Source: Actinomycetota bacterium (GTDB taxonomy: Bacteria > Actinomycetota > Acidimicrobiia > Acidimicrobiales > RAAP-2). From it: 64,000 nucleotides of DNA. Shown piece after piece: positions 31,043-39,921 of this stretch. The stretch's first letter is position 1, and each line of letters starts with the position of its first letter. The translations under genes and the position numbers were made by a program. Location: assembly GCA_021324355.1 (NCBI GenBank), contig JAJPJD010000051.1:16606-80605 (forward strand). The letters run 5' to 3'. A model generated the notes under the pieces. That model had not been told where the DNA came from, did not search any database, and worked only from the letters and a program-made list of their open reading frames with translations.

Positions 31043-33028
31043 TCACGTCTGGCCCGGTTCGTCCCAGACCCTCGGCCGCTGTCCCTCGAGGCTGCCCTCG
31101 AGGACGCGGCGCACCGATGCCGCGATCCCCGGACCATCCAGTCCCAGCTCGGCCAGCAGATCGTCGGGGCGGCCCTGGGGGATGTAGGCCCGAGGGATGC
31201 CGAGCGCGCTGACCGGTGGCGGGACCTGCCCTTCGCCCCGAGCCCAGCTGGTCAGGGCGTCGGCCAGGTACATCCCCGCGCCCCCGAAGCGGAGCCCGTC
31301 CTCCACGGTCACCACCGCTCGGTGCGCGGCGGCGTCAGCGAGCATCTCGGGGTCGGGGGGGCTCACCACCCGGACGTCCCAGACGGTGGCTGAGATGCCG
31401 TCGGCCTCCAGCTCCGCGGCCGCCAGCTCGCATGCGGCGAGCATCTTTCCCACGCCGAGCAGGCACACCGAGCCGTCCCCGACCCGGCACCGGCGGGCGC
31501 ACAGCCCCTGGCCGACCGGATGGGGGGCCGAGCAGCGTGGCGGGGGGGTGGTCGGGAACCTGATGACCGAGGGGCCGTCCAGGCGGAGGGCCTCGGCCAG
31601 CATGACCCCGACCTCGTCGGCACATGACGGGGTCAGCACCGTCATGTTGGGCATGGACAGCGTCAGCACCAGGTCCCACACCCCGTGGTGGCTGGGACCG
31701 TTCTCTCCGGTGATCCCGGCACGGTCGAGGACGAACACCACCGGGAGGTCGTGGAGCCCCACGTCCAGGTTGGCCTGGTCGAAGGCGCGGGAGAAGAAGG
31801 TCGAGTAGACCGCGACCACCGGTTTGAGCCCACCCATGGCCAGCCCGGCGGCAGCGGTGACCTCGTGCTGCTCGGCGATCCCCACGTCGAAGCACCGGTC
31901 GGGGAAGCGCTGCTGGAAGGGGAGCAGCCCAGTCGGTCCGGGCATGGCCGCGGTCAGGGCGACCACCCGCGGGTCGCGTTCGGCCTCGGCGATGAGTGCC
32001 TGGGTGAAGGCCTCGGTGTAGGTCGCAGCCGGTGCCGCCGAGCTGGGCGGCGCGGCCGGCTCCAGCGGCGGCGGGGTCCGCTCGACGGTGTCGGGCGGCG
32101 AGAGGCGGACCGCCTTCACGTCGTGCAGCCGCTGGACCTCGTCTTCCTCGGCCGGCGCGTAGCCGCGACCCTTCTGGGTGAGCACGTGGACCACGATCGG
32201 CCCGTCCCAGGCGGCCGCATTGGCGAAAGCCTGCTCCATCTGCGCGATGTCGTGGCCGTCGATCGGGCCGGCGTAGCGGACGCCGAGCGCCTCGAAGAAG
32301 ACGTGGGGAGCCACGATCTCCCGCAGGGCGCTGGTCAGGCCGTGCACGCCGGTCGCGGCCATCTCGCCCAGCGCCGGGATGCTTCGGATGTGTCGTCTGA
32401 CCCGTTCCCGGGTCTGCACGTACGCCGGATGCAGTCGGAGGCTGGTGAGGCTCTGGGACAGATGCGAGATCGTCGGCGCGTACGAGCGGCCGTTGTCGTT
32501 GAGGATCACCACCACCCGGCGGCCCGAGTGGCCCAGGTTGTTCAGGGCCTCATACGCCATGCCTCCAGTGAGCGCCCCGTCGCCCACCACGGCCACCACC
32601 CTGCGGGTCCCCCCGGAGCCGACCAGCTCGCCCCGCAGGGCGAGCGCGGTCGCCAGGCCGTGGGCGTAGGACAGGGCGGTGGAGGCGTGGGAGTTCTCGA
32701 TCCAGTCGTGGTCCGACTCGGCACGGTTCGGGTACCCCGAGAGGCCCCCTTCCTTGCGAAGCTCGGCGAAGCGGTGCCGGCGGCCGGTCAGGATCTTGTG
32801 GACGTAGGCCTGGTGGCCGGTGTCCCACAGGATCGGGTCGTGTGGGGAGTCGAACACCCGGTGCAGCGCCAAGGTGAGCTCCACCACCCCCAGATTGGAT
32901 CCGAGATGGCCGCCGGTCTTCGTGACGGTCTCGACGATGAAGGCGCGGATCTCGGTGGCCAGCTCGGCCAGCTGGTCGTAGCCGAGGGTCCGGATGTCGG
33001 CTGGCGTCTCGATGCTCGGCAGGATCAT
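31043..33028 (-). CDS. dxs: 1-deoxy-D-xylulose-5-phosphate synthase
   Basis: First enzyme of the MEP isoprenoid pathway, joining pyruvate and glyceraldehyde-3-phosphate on thiamine diphosphate. 661 residues. GGHLGSNLGVVELTLALH near the N-terminus, the ThDP/Mg motif GDGALTGGMAYEALNNLG, the catalytic-glutamate region VGIAEQHEVTAAAGLA, DRAGITGENGPSHHG, and a C-terminal transketolase domain. Length is slightly longer than E. coli Dxs (620). The ATG at 33028 precedes the usual start region; a longer open frame upstream overlaps tldD. Convergent with rfbA, 21 nt apart. Confidence 0.96.
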   Translation of the reverse strand: MILPSIETPADIRTLGYDQLAELATEIRAFIVETVTKTGGHLGSNLGVVELTLALHRVFDSPHDPILWDTGHQAYVHKILTGRRHRFAELRKEGGLSGYPNRAESDHDWIENSHASTALSYAHGLATALALRGELVGSGGTRRVVAVVGDGALTGGMAYEALNNLGHSGRRVVVILNDNGRSYAPTISHLSQSLTSLRLHPAYVQTRERVRRHIRSIPALGEMAATGVHGLTSALREIVAPHVFFEALGVRYAGPIDGHDIAQMEQAFANAAAWDGPIVVHVLTQKGRGYAPAEEDEVQRLHDVKAVRLSPPDTVERTPPPLEPAAPPSSAAPAATYTEAFTQALIAEAERDPRVVALTAAMPGPTGLLPFQQRFPDRCFDVGIAEQHEVTAAAGLAMGGLKPVVAVYSTFFSRAFDQANLDVGLHDLPVVFVLDRAGITGENGPSHHGVWDLVLTLSMPNMTVLTPSCADEVGVMLAEALRLDGPSVIRFPTTPPPRCSAPHPVGQGLCARRCRVGDGSVCLLGVGKMLAACELAAAELEADGISATVWDVRVVSPPDPEMLADAAAHRAVVTVEDGLRFGGAGMYLADALTSWARGEGQVPPPVSALGIPRAYIPQGRPDDLLAELGLDGPGIAASVRRVLEGSLEGQRPRVWDEPGQT

Positions 33029-33161
33029 CGGGCGGCGGGACGGGCGAGCGGGTCGATCTGGCCAGGCTAGCCAACCGCTCCGGGTCCCTCGGGTGCACCC
33101 GGCCAGGGCTTCCTCGGACGGCCGCCGGCTGGCGTGGGCAGGTCGGTACGATACGGGCGCC

Positions 33162-34562
33162 ATGGCCTCCTCCCCGCTCATCGACCCCGACGTGCTCGAG
33201 CGGGTCCTGGCCAGCGCGTTGCGCCGGGGCGGGGACATGGCCGAGGTGTTCGCCGAGGACCGCCGGAGTAGCTCGGCGGTGCTCGACGACCGGCGGGTGG
33301 AGGAGCTGGCCTCGGGCCGGGAACGGGGGGCCGGGGTTCGGGTGGTCGACGGGGACACCACCGGCTACGCCCATACCGCTGACCTCTCCCAGGCCGGCCT
33401 GCTGGCGGCGGCCGAGGTGGCGGCGGCGGTGGCTCGGGCCGGTGGCGGCGGCACCAGGACCGTAGCGCTGGGCCCGGTGGCCTCGGCCGGTGACCGGAGC
33501 CTGGTCGACCCGGCGGCGGTGGACAAGGGCCGCAAGCTCGAGCTCCTGGCCCGGGCGGACGACGCCGCCCGGGCCGCTGGTGGCGCGATCACCCAGGTTC
33601 AGGTCTCGTACGGCGACAGCCGGCGGCGGGTGCTGGTCGCGACCACCGATGGCGTCCACGTGGAGGACGACCAGGTCCGGACCCGGTTGAGCGTGAGCTG
33701 CGTGGCGACCGGGGACACCGGGATGCAGACCGGGTACGAGTCGGTCGCCCGGACCGAGGGCTTCGAGGTGTTCGACCGGGTGGCGGTGGCGGACCTGGCC
33801 CAGGTGGCGGCGAACCGGGCCCTGCGGAAGCTGTCGGCCCGTCCTGCCCCCTCCGGCGAGCTCCCGGTGGTGCTGGCCGGGGGCAGCGGGGGGTTCTTGT
33901 TCCACGAGGCCTGCGGCCACGGTCTGGAGGCGGACCACATCGTGAAGGACGCGTCCGTCTACACCGGCCGGGTCGGCGAGCAGGTCGCGAGCCCTCTGGT
34001 GACTCTGGTCGACGACGGCACGGTGGCCGGGGAGTGGGGCAACTTCGCCTTCGACGACGAGGGGAGGCCGGCCGCCCGCAACGTGCTCATCCAAGACGGC
34101 GTGCTCACCGACTACCTGTGGGACTGGCTGCGGGCCCGCAAGGAGGGCCGGACGTCGTCGGGGAACGGCCGCCGCCAGAGCTACCAGCACCTGCCGATGG
34201 TCCGGATGACCAACACCTTCCTCCTGGCCGGCACCGAGGACCCCGAGGAGCTGGTCGCGCAGACCCCCCGGGGCGTCTACATCGCCAAGCTGGGCGGGGG
34301 GCAGGTCAACACCGCGACCGGCGACTTCGTCTTCGGGACCTCGGAGGCGTACCTGATCGAAGACGGCCGGATCACCGCACCGCTGCGCGACGCCAATGTG
34401 ATCGGCAACGGCCCGGACATCCTCCGCCGGATTGACGCCGTCGCCACCGACTTCGCGATGATGCCCGGGACCTGCGGCAAGGACGGCCAGAGCGTCCCGG
34501 TCGGCTGCGGGCAGGCCACCCTGCGAGTCACCGGGATCACGATCGGCGGGACGGCGACGTGA
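33162..34562 (+). CDS. tldD: Metalloprotease TldD
   Basis: Catalytic half of the TldD–TldE protease, which digests unfolded or modified peptides, including microcin precursors in E. coli. 466 residues. Zinc motif HEACGHGLEAD (HExxxH with His248, Glu249, His253), a central channel region, and the typical TldD C-terminus GQATLRVTGI. The ATG at 33162 lies 9 nt after TACGAT (33147–33152), so it is likely leaderless; starts further upstream would overlap dxs. Coupled to tldE by a GTGA overlap. Confidence 0.94.
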   Translation: MASSPLIDPDVLERVLASALRRGGDMAEVFAEDRRSSSAVLDDRRVEELASGRERGAGVRVVDGDTTGYAHTADLSQAGLLAAAEVAAAVARAGGGGTRTVALGPVASAGDRSLVDPAAVDKGRKLELLARADDAARAAGGAITQVQVSYGDSRRRVLVATTDGVHVEDDQVRTRLSVSCVATGDTGMQTGYESVARTEGFEVFDRVAVADLAQVAANRALRKLSARPAPSGELPVVLAGGSGGFLFHEACGHGLEADHIVKDASVYTGRVGEQVASPLVTLVDDGTVAGEWGNFAFDDEGRPAARNVLIQDGVLTDYLWDWLRARKEGRTSSGNGRRQSYQHLPMVRMTNTFLLAGTEDPEELVAQTPRGVYIAKLGGGQVNTATGDFVFGTSEAYLIEDGRITAPLRDANVIGNGPDILRRIDAVATDFAMMPGTCGKDGQSVPVGCGQATLRVTGITIGGTAT

Positions 34563-35914
34563 GCGACCTGGTCGCCCTGGCCGACCGGGTGGTCGACGGG
34601 GCACGAGCAGGGGAGGAGGTCGAGGCCTACGTGGCCCGGGGCCACGACGTGGAGATCCGCGCCTACGAAGGGGAGATCGAGTCGCTGTCCTCGGCGACCA
34701 CCGGGGGGGTCGGGGTCAGAGTGCTGGTTCGCGGCGAGGGGGGAGCCCGGCTCGGGTTCGCCTGGGCCGGCTCGCTCGAGGCCGACGTGGTCGACGACGC
34801 CCTGGCCGAGGCTCGGGACAACGCCGCTTTTGCCACCCCCGACCCGCACCTGGCGCTGGCCGAACCGGACGGGGTGACTCCGGCCGAGTTGGACCTGTGG
34901 GACCCCACGGTGGCGGAGACCGCGACCGACGACAAGGTGGCCCTGGCCCTTGAGGTGGAGCGTCGGCTGCGGGCGGCCGACCCTCGGATCCGCCAGGTCC
35001 CCTCGGTCGACTACGCCGACGAGCGGGTGGAGGTGGCCCTGGCGTCGACCACCGGCATCCGGGCCTACAGCTGCCGCACCGGCGCCTACCTGGCGGCCGC
35101 AGCCATCGCCGGCGACGGTCCGGACAGCCACACCGGGACCGGGATCAGCGCGGCCCGTGGGTTCGCCGGCCTGGACGTCGAGCGGGTGTGCGCCGATGCG
35201 GTGGCCCGCTCGACCCGCATGCTGGGTGCGACCAAGCCGCCGTCCGGGAGGGTCACGGTGGTGTTCGACCAGCGGGCGGCCTCGACCCTGCTTGCCATCG
35301 TGTCGGGGGCACTCTCGGGAGAGGCGGTGGTGAAGGGACGGTCCTTCTTTGCCGGGCGAGTCGGCGAGCAGGTGGCCACCGGGTCGGTCACCCTGGCCGA
35401 CGACCCGACCGATGCTCGGGCCTTCCGGGCCGCCGCCTACGACGCCGAGGGCCTGGCGTGCCGGCGCAATCTGCTCATCGAGTCAGGCGTCCTCCTCGGC
35501 TTCCTCTACGACACCGTGTCGGCCCGGCGCGCCGGGGTGGCCTCGACCGGGTCGGCCGTGCGGGGCGGCTACGCCGGAACCCCCGGGGTGGGCTGCCGGG
35601 CGGTCGTGCTCGTCCCTGGCCAGCTCGACCTGGAAGGGATCTTGGCCTCGGTCGAAACGGGCCTGTTCGTCCAGTCGATGATCGGTGTGCACTCCGGGGT
35701 CAACCCGGTGAGCGGCGACTTCTCGGTCGGGGTCGAGGGCCTCATGGTCCGTGGCGGCGAGCTTGCCGAGCCGATCCGGGAGGCCACGATCGCGTCGACC
35801 CTCCAGCGGATGCTCCAGTCGGTGCTCCACGTGGGTTGCGACCTGGAGTGGTTGCCGGGGGTGGCCGCCGGCCAGACGCTGGCCGTGGCCGACATGCAGC
35901 TCAGCGGCAACTGA
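34559..35914 (+). CDS. pmbA: TldE/PmbA non-catalytic partner
   Basis: 451 residues, TldD/PmbA fold without HExxxH; forms the heterodimer with TldD. It starts with VEAYVARGHDVEIRAYEGEIESLSS-type sequence, the shared N-terminal domain that the pair uses for substrate threading, and ends with GVNPVSGDFSVGVEGL…ISTLQRML-like conserved blocks. GTG overlaps the tldD stop. No candidate peptide substrate (small RiPP precursor) is visible next to the pair, so the target is unknown. Confidence 0.92.
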   Translation: MSDLVALADRVVDGARAGEEVEAYVARGHDVEIRAYEGEIESLSSATTGGVGVRVLVRGEGGARLGFAWAGSLEADVVDDALAEARDNAAFATPDPHLALAEPDGVTPAELDLWDPTVAETATDDKVALALEVERRLRAADPRIRQVPSVDYADERVEVALASTTGIRAYSCRTGAYLAAAAIAGDGPDSHTGTGISAARGFAGLDVERVCADAVARSTRMLGATKPPSGRVTVVFDQRAASTLLAIVSGALSGEAVVKGRSFFAGRVGEQVATGSVTLADDPTDARAFRAAAYDAEGLACRRNLLIESGVLLGFLYDTVSARRAGVASTGSAVRGGYAGTPGVGCRAVVLVPGQLDLEGILASVETGLFVQSMIGVHSGVNPVSGDFSVGVEGLMVRGGELAEPIREATIASTLQRMLQSVLHVGCDLEWLPGVAAGQTLAVADMQLSGN

Positions 35915-35917
35915 CGC

Positions 35918-37312
35918 TCAACGGGAGCTCGAGCCGGCGGGCAGGCGGAGCGGCAGGCCCGAAGGCGCGAGGGATTGGGGGGCGCTGGCTCGAGAAGCCA
36001 GCACCGGTCGGAGCGAGAGGGCCAGGGCGCCCACGACCAGCCCGGCCTGGACGAGCTGCGGGGCGCGCTCTTGGATCGGGACCAGGACATCGAAGGCCGG
36101 CGGGTAGAACGCGCCGGTGGCGACCAGCCAGGCGAGGGTCACAGGGCGGATCCGCCCACCGACGACGTCCAGGGTGACCAGGCAGACCCCGACTGCGACG
36201 AAGTAATAGGAGTACAGATTGATCTCGAAGGCCAGGCGGAGCACGAGCGACCCGGTCACCAGCCCGAGGAGGGGGACCGGACGGAGGATGGACGGGCCGA
36301 GCCGGTGGCGAGCGGCGCCAGCCAGGGCGGCGGCGCCGGCCAGCGGGAGTCCCCGGGCGACCAACGTCCGCAGCGCACCGTGGAGGCCCAGCCACCCGAC
36401 CAGGGTGGAGCCGTTGCTGAGGGTCGCGTAGGCCCCCAACGAGCTGGTGAGCAGGCCGGTGCCCATGAGCGGCGTGAGCACCAGGAACAGCCCGCCCGCG
36501 GTCCCGACCGTGGCGCCCAGGATCCGGGACCGGGCGCCACGAGGCGCACTCGTCACGAGGGCGACTACGGCCAGGATGGCGTACTGCTTCGAGCAGCAGG
36601 CGAGGCCGCAGCACACTCCGGCCAGGATCCAGCGATGGCGGAGGCTGAGGCCGACGGCTGCCAGCACCAGCCCGAGCGCGAGCACGTCCTCGGGGTGGAA
36701 GTACTGAACATAGGCGCCGGCGAGCGGTGGGAACGCCGCGATCACCCATAGCCCCAGCAGCTCGAGCCGGGTCCGGTCCCGCTCAGCGGCTCGAACCACC
36801 ACGATGTAACCGGCGAGGAGCACCGGCCAGGCGACCAGCCCCGTGAGGAGGAACGACCACTCGGGGTAGCCGGGGCTGCTGCCCCGATTGCCCGGGCACG
36901 GGGTGCTGCGAGTCCACGGCCCGATGGCTGGCAGCGGTGCGGTGGCAGTCAGGATCCCGGCGGCGACCAGCGGGTACAGCGGCGGCACCGAGGACTGGGC
37001 TTGCGCCGGGTAGGCGCAGGCGAGCATGCCGTGCTCGATCGCTGCCGCCGGGGTGCCGCTTTCCCACTCGTCGCCGGTTGGGGAGATCGGCCCGGTCGGT
37101 CCGTGCACCAACCCGAACCAGAGCACCAGGCTGGCGGCAAAGACCGCAGATCCGACGATCCACCCCAGTGTCCGCAAGCCCGGTGAGATCCGAGAGGACC
37201 GGGTACGCAGCAGGTGGGCGTGCGCACCGGCTCGTCGCCCACGCTGCCTGGTGAGGAACCCCAAGAGGCTCCCGGAGCTCGGTTGGAGCGGACGCACCTT
37301 CCCGTCCGACAC
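35918..37312 (-). CDS. Polytopic membrane protein, GT-C glycosyltransferase-like
   Basis: 464 residues with about ten predicted membrane segments. The long first extracytoplasmic loop (residues about 70–140) is rich in Pro and Cys. PEDVLALGLVLAAVGLSLR followed by GLACCSKQYAIL is the best-conserved stretch. A closely similar WGHPEDSLGLALIL…GLALAVQPLVVL occurs in the membrane protein at 40610–42016, so the two are probably distant paralogues. Family resemblance is to GT87/GT-C polyprenol-dependent mannosyltransferases, but I see no clear DxD, so the enzymatic role is tentative. The GTG start is 6 nt from a minus-strand TAGGCT (37324→37319). Convergent with pmbA. Confidence 0.6.
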   Translation of the reverse strand: MSDGKVRPLQPSSGSLLGFLTRQRGRRAGAHAHLLRTRSSRISPGLRTLGWIVGSAVFAASLVLWFGLVHGPTGPISPTGDEWESGTPAAAIEHGMLACAYPAQAQSSVPPLYPLVAAGILTATAPLPAIGPWTRSTPCPGNRGSSPGYPEWSFLLTGLVAWPVLLAGYIVVVRAAERDRTRLELLGLWVIAAFPPLAGAYVQYFHPEDVLALGLVLAAVGLSLRHRWILAGVCCGLACCSKQYAILAVVALVTSAPRGARSRILGATVGTAGGLFLVLTPLMGTGLLTSSLGAYATLSNGSTLVGWLGLHGALRTLVARGLPLAGAAALAGAARHRLGPSILRPVPLLGLVTGSLVLRLAFEINLYSYYFVAVGVCLVTLDVVGGRIRPVTLAWLVATGAFYPPAFDVLVPIQERAPQLVQAGLVVGALALSLRPVLASRASAPQSLAPSGLPLRLPAGSSSR

Positions 37313-37422
37313 GCCTGCAGCCTAAGGAGGTGCCGCTTGCCGAGCGGGGATGGTTATGGCCGTGCGGCGATCCCGCCGTCACCGGGGCGCTGGCCGGTCG
37401 GGCCAGCCGATCCTGGCCTGGT

Positions 37423-37734
37423 TCAGTCGGTGCTCGTGCCGGAGCCGGTCGCCGATGCCGAAGTGGCGGACGAGGCGGTCTCCGACGACCCGTTCGAGCT
37501 GGCCTCGGCTGGCTTGGCGGCACCATTGGTCTTGGCACTCGAGCCGTTCGAGCTGGCCCGACGGCTGTCGGTCCGGTAGAAGCCGCTTCCCTTCAAGACG
37601 ATCCCGACGTTGCCGAAGACCTTGCGCAGCCTGCCCTGGCAGCTCGGGCAGCTCGTCAGGGCGGGGTCGGAGAAGGCCTGCACCGTCTCGAAGCGGTGTC
37701 CGCAAGCTGTGCAGGCGTACTCATACGTAGGCAT
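37423..37734 (-). CDS. FmdB-family zinc ribbon, Ruc-like redox chaperone candidate
   Basis: 103 residues. An N-terminal zinc ribbon has Cys8, Cys11, Cys29 and Cys32 (MPTYEYACTACGHRF…CPSC). A short basic KVFGNVGIVLKGSGFYRTD segment follows, then a disordered Ser/Ala/Asn/Thr tail from about residue 60. This layout matches Rv0991c (Ruc) of Mycobacterium tuberculosis, described as a redox-regulated chaperone with an unstructured C-terminus. The operator overlapping its promoter (37755–37781) is a CIRCE-like element, so HrcA-type heat-shock control is likely. ATG at 37734. Chaperone function is an inference from similarity and regulation; generic FmdB annotations ('regulatory protein') are not informative. 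Confidence 0.85.
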   Translation of the reverse strand: MPTYEYACTACGHRFETVQAFSDPALTSCPSCQGRLRKVFGNVGIVLKGSGFYRTDSRRASSNGSSAKTNGAAKPAEASSNGSSETASSATSASATGSGTSTD

Positions 37735-37754
37735 CTGGGCTCCCGAGCGTCAGG

Positions 37755-37781
37755 TTAGCACTCAAGACCTTCGACTGCTAA
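37755..37781. promoter_or_regulatory. CIRCE-like HrcA operator
   Basis: TTAGCACTC-N9-GACTGCTAA, one mismatch from the CIRCE consensus TTAGCACTC-N9-GAGTGCTAA with the exact 9-nt spacer. It lies 20 nt upstream of the FmdB-like start. On that strand a TAACCT −10-like hexamer (37757→37752) overlaps its proximal arm, a classic repression geometry. The divergent moaC promoter (TAGAAT, 37828–37833) lies 47 nt away on the other side. Confidence 0.8.
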
Positions 37782-37840
37782 TCCTAGCGGTTCCAGCCCT
37801 CCAAAACCTCGCTCAAGGTCAACGGCCTAGAATCGCTCCG

Positions 37841-38341
37841 GTGACTGACCGAAGCCTCACGCACCTGGACCCACTGGAAGGTGCCCGGATGGTGGACGTC
37901 AGTCCGAGAGAACCCACCCACCGGCGGGCACTGGCCCGGTGCAGGGTGTTCATGCAGCCGGAGACCACCGCCAAGGTGGCCAACAACGCCATCACGAAAG
38001 GCGACGTCCTGGCAGCCGCCAGGATCGCCGGGATCCAAGCGGCCAAGCGGACGGCGGACCTGCTGCCCATGTGCCACCCGGTTCTCGTCGGATCCGTGGC
38101 GATCAACTTCTCCATTGGCGACGACCACGTAGAAGTCGAAGCCGCAGTCGAGACGGTGGATCGGACCGGGGTCGAGATGGAGGCCATGACGGCCTGCACG
38201 CTGGCCGCGCTCACGATCTACGACATGTGCAAATCGGCCGACCGGACCATGACCATCGAGGACGTGGCTCTCTGGGAGAAGTCCGGAGGTCGTTCCGGCC
38301 ATTGGCAGCGCACGCCCAGCCCGGACGGCCAGCAGGTCTGA
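37841..38341 (+). CDS. moaC: Cyclic pyranopterin monophosphate synthase
   Basis: Converts the MoaA product to cyclic pyranopterin monophosphate in molybdenum-cofactor synthesis. 166 residues. KRTADLLPMCHPV contains the active-site Lys/His segment, with VEMEAMTACTLAALTIYDMCK as the second signature. GTG at 37841 is 7 nt after TAGAAT (37828–37833), the best −10 match in the window, hence leaderless. No other moa genes are adjacent; the MoeB-like fusion at 10.5 kb may belong to the same pathway. Confidence 0.95.
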   Translation: MTDRSLTHLDPLEGARMVDVSPREPTHRRALARCRVFMQPETTAKVANNAITKGDVLAAARIAGIQAAKRTADLLPMCHPVLVGSVAINFSIGDDHVEVEAAVETVDRTGVEMEAMTACTLAALTIYDMCKSADRTMTIEDVALWEKSGGRSGHWQRTPSPDGQQV

Positions 38342-38366
38342 ACTCCGCCGCCCCCCAGGTGCCGAG

Positions 38367-39626
38367 CTAGCGGCGGTTCCGAACGCTCGCTCGGGCGAAG
38401 AAGTCCGCGGTCACTGGCGGCATCTCGTCATCGGTCCGGTCAACGCCGGCGACCTCGGGCGGTGCCGCACCCTCCTTGTCAGCGCTGTCCACCGGTGCGA
38501 AACCAGGTGGGGGCGGTACCGGGGCGCCGGAGGCAAAGCCTGGCGGTGGGGGCGGTACCGGGGCGCCGGAGGCAAAGCCTGGCGGTGGGGGCGGTACCGG
38601 GGCGCCGGAGGCAAAGCCGGGCGGTGGGGGCGGTACCGGGGCGCCGGAGGCAAAGCCGGGCGGTGGGGGCGGTACCGGGGCGCCTGGAGTGGCGCCTCCG
38701 ACGCGAACAGCCGGCGTTTCCATCGTCGTCCCGAAGGTCCCGAACCCTCGGGGCGGCGCGACCGGTTCGTCGAACTGCAGATCCGATGGCGAGGCTAGTT
38801 CGACGCGGGGGTCTGGATCGACGTGGGGGTCTGACGAGGACTGGTTGGCCATCGGATCTGCCTGTGCTGCAGTCGTTTCGAACCCGGCCGGTGGCGGAGG
38901 GGGCCCGGAGTTCTGGCTAACCGTGCTGTGCCACTCGAGTGGAGCGTCCGGACCTTGGTTGGGGAAGTCCAGCGAAAAGCCGCGTGGTGGTGGGGGCGCG
39001 ACGGGAGTGGAACCAGCAGGCTCGGGAGCCGACGTCAACGGCGGGTCCGCCGCGGCGTGGGGCGGTGGAGGCCCCTGGGGGTCAGTGCTCATGAAGAAGC
39101 CCGGGGGGGTCGGCGGCGTCGAGAACTCGGCCGCGATGCGCGCTTTCACCTCTTTGGCGGCACGGCGGTTGCGGAAGAGCCGAATCCTCGGACGCGAGGG
39201 CGGACTGGCCGGCTCAGGAATCTTCTCCGGCCCTGCGGCGAGGGGTGGGCTGGTCGGAGTGGCCCACGGGTCGGCGATTTCGTAGCCCGAGGGCGGCGCA
39301 TGAAGCCCTCGGGCGGCAGGCTCTGGCGGTAATGGTGGGGGAGGCCCCAGCAGCGGCTGGCGGTTGGTTCCCAACGCCGATGGGGTGCTGATCGGGTCGA
39401 TGGGGGAACCCAGCGCGAGTGGACGGCCGATGGTCGCGGCGATCTCCGGTGGGAGCGCCTCATGGATGCTCGTGACGAGGCGGGCTAGCTCGGCATGGGC
39501 GCGCTCGAGCTTCGCGAGCCGGTCGAGGACGGAGTCCCAGGGTCCGGTCGATGCGACCTCCGGGTTCCGGACGAAGTCGGGCTGATCGTCTCGGCGACGA
39601 CCAACGGGGAGATCCTGTATCGACAT
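38367..39626 (-). CDS. Proline-rich repeat protein next to pilin
   Basis: 419 residues, no signal peptide or membrane segment, so cytosolic. Residues about 20–60 form a likely short helix or coiled coil (VLDRLAKLERAHAELARLVTSIHEAL). The remainder is low-complexity, Pro/Ala/Ser-rich, with a basic patch RPRIRLFRNRRAAKEVKARI around 140–160. It contains many P-rich–GF motifs (PPPPRGFSL, PPPPPAGFE, PPRGFGTFG), then GFASGAPVPPPPP repeated in tandem, and ends DFFARASVRNRR. The SPPPGFGSFG linker of PilB in this window shares the motif, tying it to the pilus system. The ATG follows GGGAGGAG; divergent from pilA. Function unknown; possibly a scaffold or linker binding pilus ATPases. Confidence 0.7.
   Translation of the reverse strand: MSIQDLPVGRRRDDQPDFVRNPEVASTGPWDSVLDRLAKLERAHAELARLVTSIHEALPPEIAATIGRPLALGSPIDPISTPSALGTNRQPLLGPPPPLPPEPAARGLHAPPSGYEIADPWATPTSPPLAAGPEKIPEPASPPSRPRIRLFRNRRAAKEVKARIAAEFSTPPTPPGFFMSTDPQGPPPPHAAADPPLTSAPEPAGSTPVAPPPPRGFSLDFPNQGPDAPLEWHSTVSQNSGPPPPPAGFETTAAQADPMANQSSSDPHVDPDPRVELASPSDLQFDEPVAPPRGFGTFGTTMETPAVRVGGATPGAPVPPPPPGFASGAPVPPPPPGFASGAPVPPPPPGFASGAPVPPPPPGFASGAPVPPPPGFAPVDSADKEGAAPPEVAGVDRTDDEMPPVTADFFARASVRNRR
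38509..38690. repeat. 39-bp tandem repeat, about five copies
   Basis: In-frame tandem array inside the proline-rich gene. Each unit contains GGTACC, at 38515, 38554, 38593, 38632 and 38671, exactly 39 bp apart, encoding GFASGAPVPPPPP on the minus strand. Near-identity of the copies indicates recent expansion or slippage and a length-variable region. Confidence 0.9.
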
Positions 39627-39921
39627 CGATTGCGCTCCTCCCGAACGGTCCCGGCCTGCGCCGTTGTGGTCGCCATCCCTGGCGGAGGCGTGGCTCGGGC
39701 GGACCAAGCCTCCGATGTCGACCTGCCTGGCAGCGTAGTTGAGGAGGCTCCCGAATTCGTGGTTATCGATCGCCCAAAGGCCCAGGTCCACAGGGTGGCC
39801 CACAGATCGCGACCATCCGCGACTTGCGCGTTCGGGCGGGTTAGCTTTCTCGGGCGAGCCGATCCGGCTCGTGATCATTGACAGATACGGAGCAGTAAAT
39901 CCACCAGGGAGGATTTCCGTC
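39627..39921. promoter_or_regulatory. Divergent pilin promoter region
   Basis: 295 nt between the proline-rich gene and pilA. TTGACA at 39878–39883 resembles a −35 but is only 12 nt from TAAATC (39896–39901), so the promoter call is tentative. A GAGCCG/CGGCTC inverted repeat (39856–39870) lies just upstream, and a longer AGCCTCC/GGAGGCT hairpin spans 39707–39749. No riboswitch recognised. Confidence 0.4.

Noticed and set aside
38509..38690. CRISPR-like direct repeats
   Set aside because: Units are contiguous with no spacers, in frame, and encode a proline-rich peptide; a protein-coding tandem repeat.
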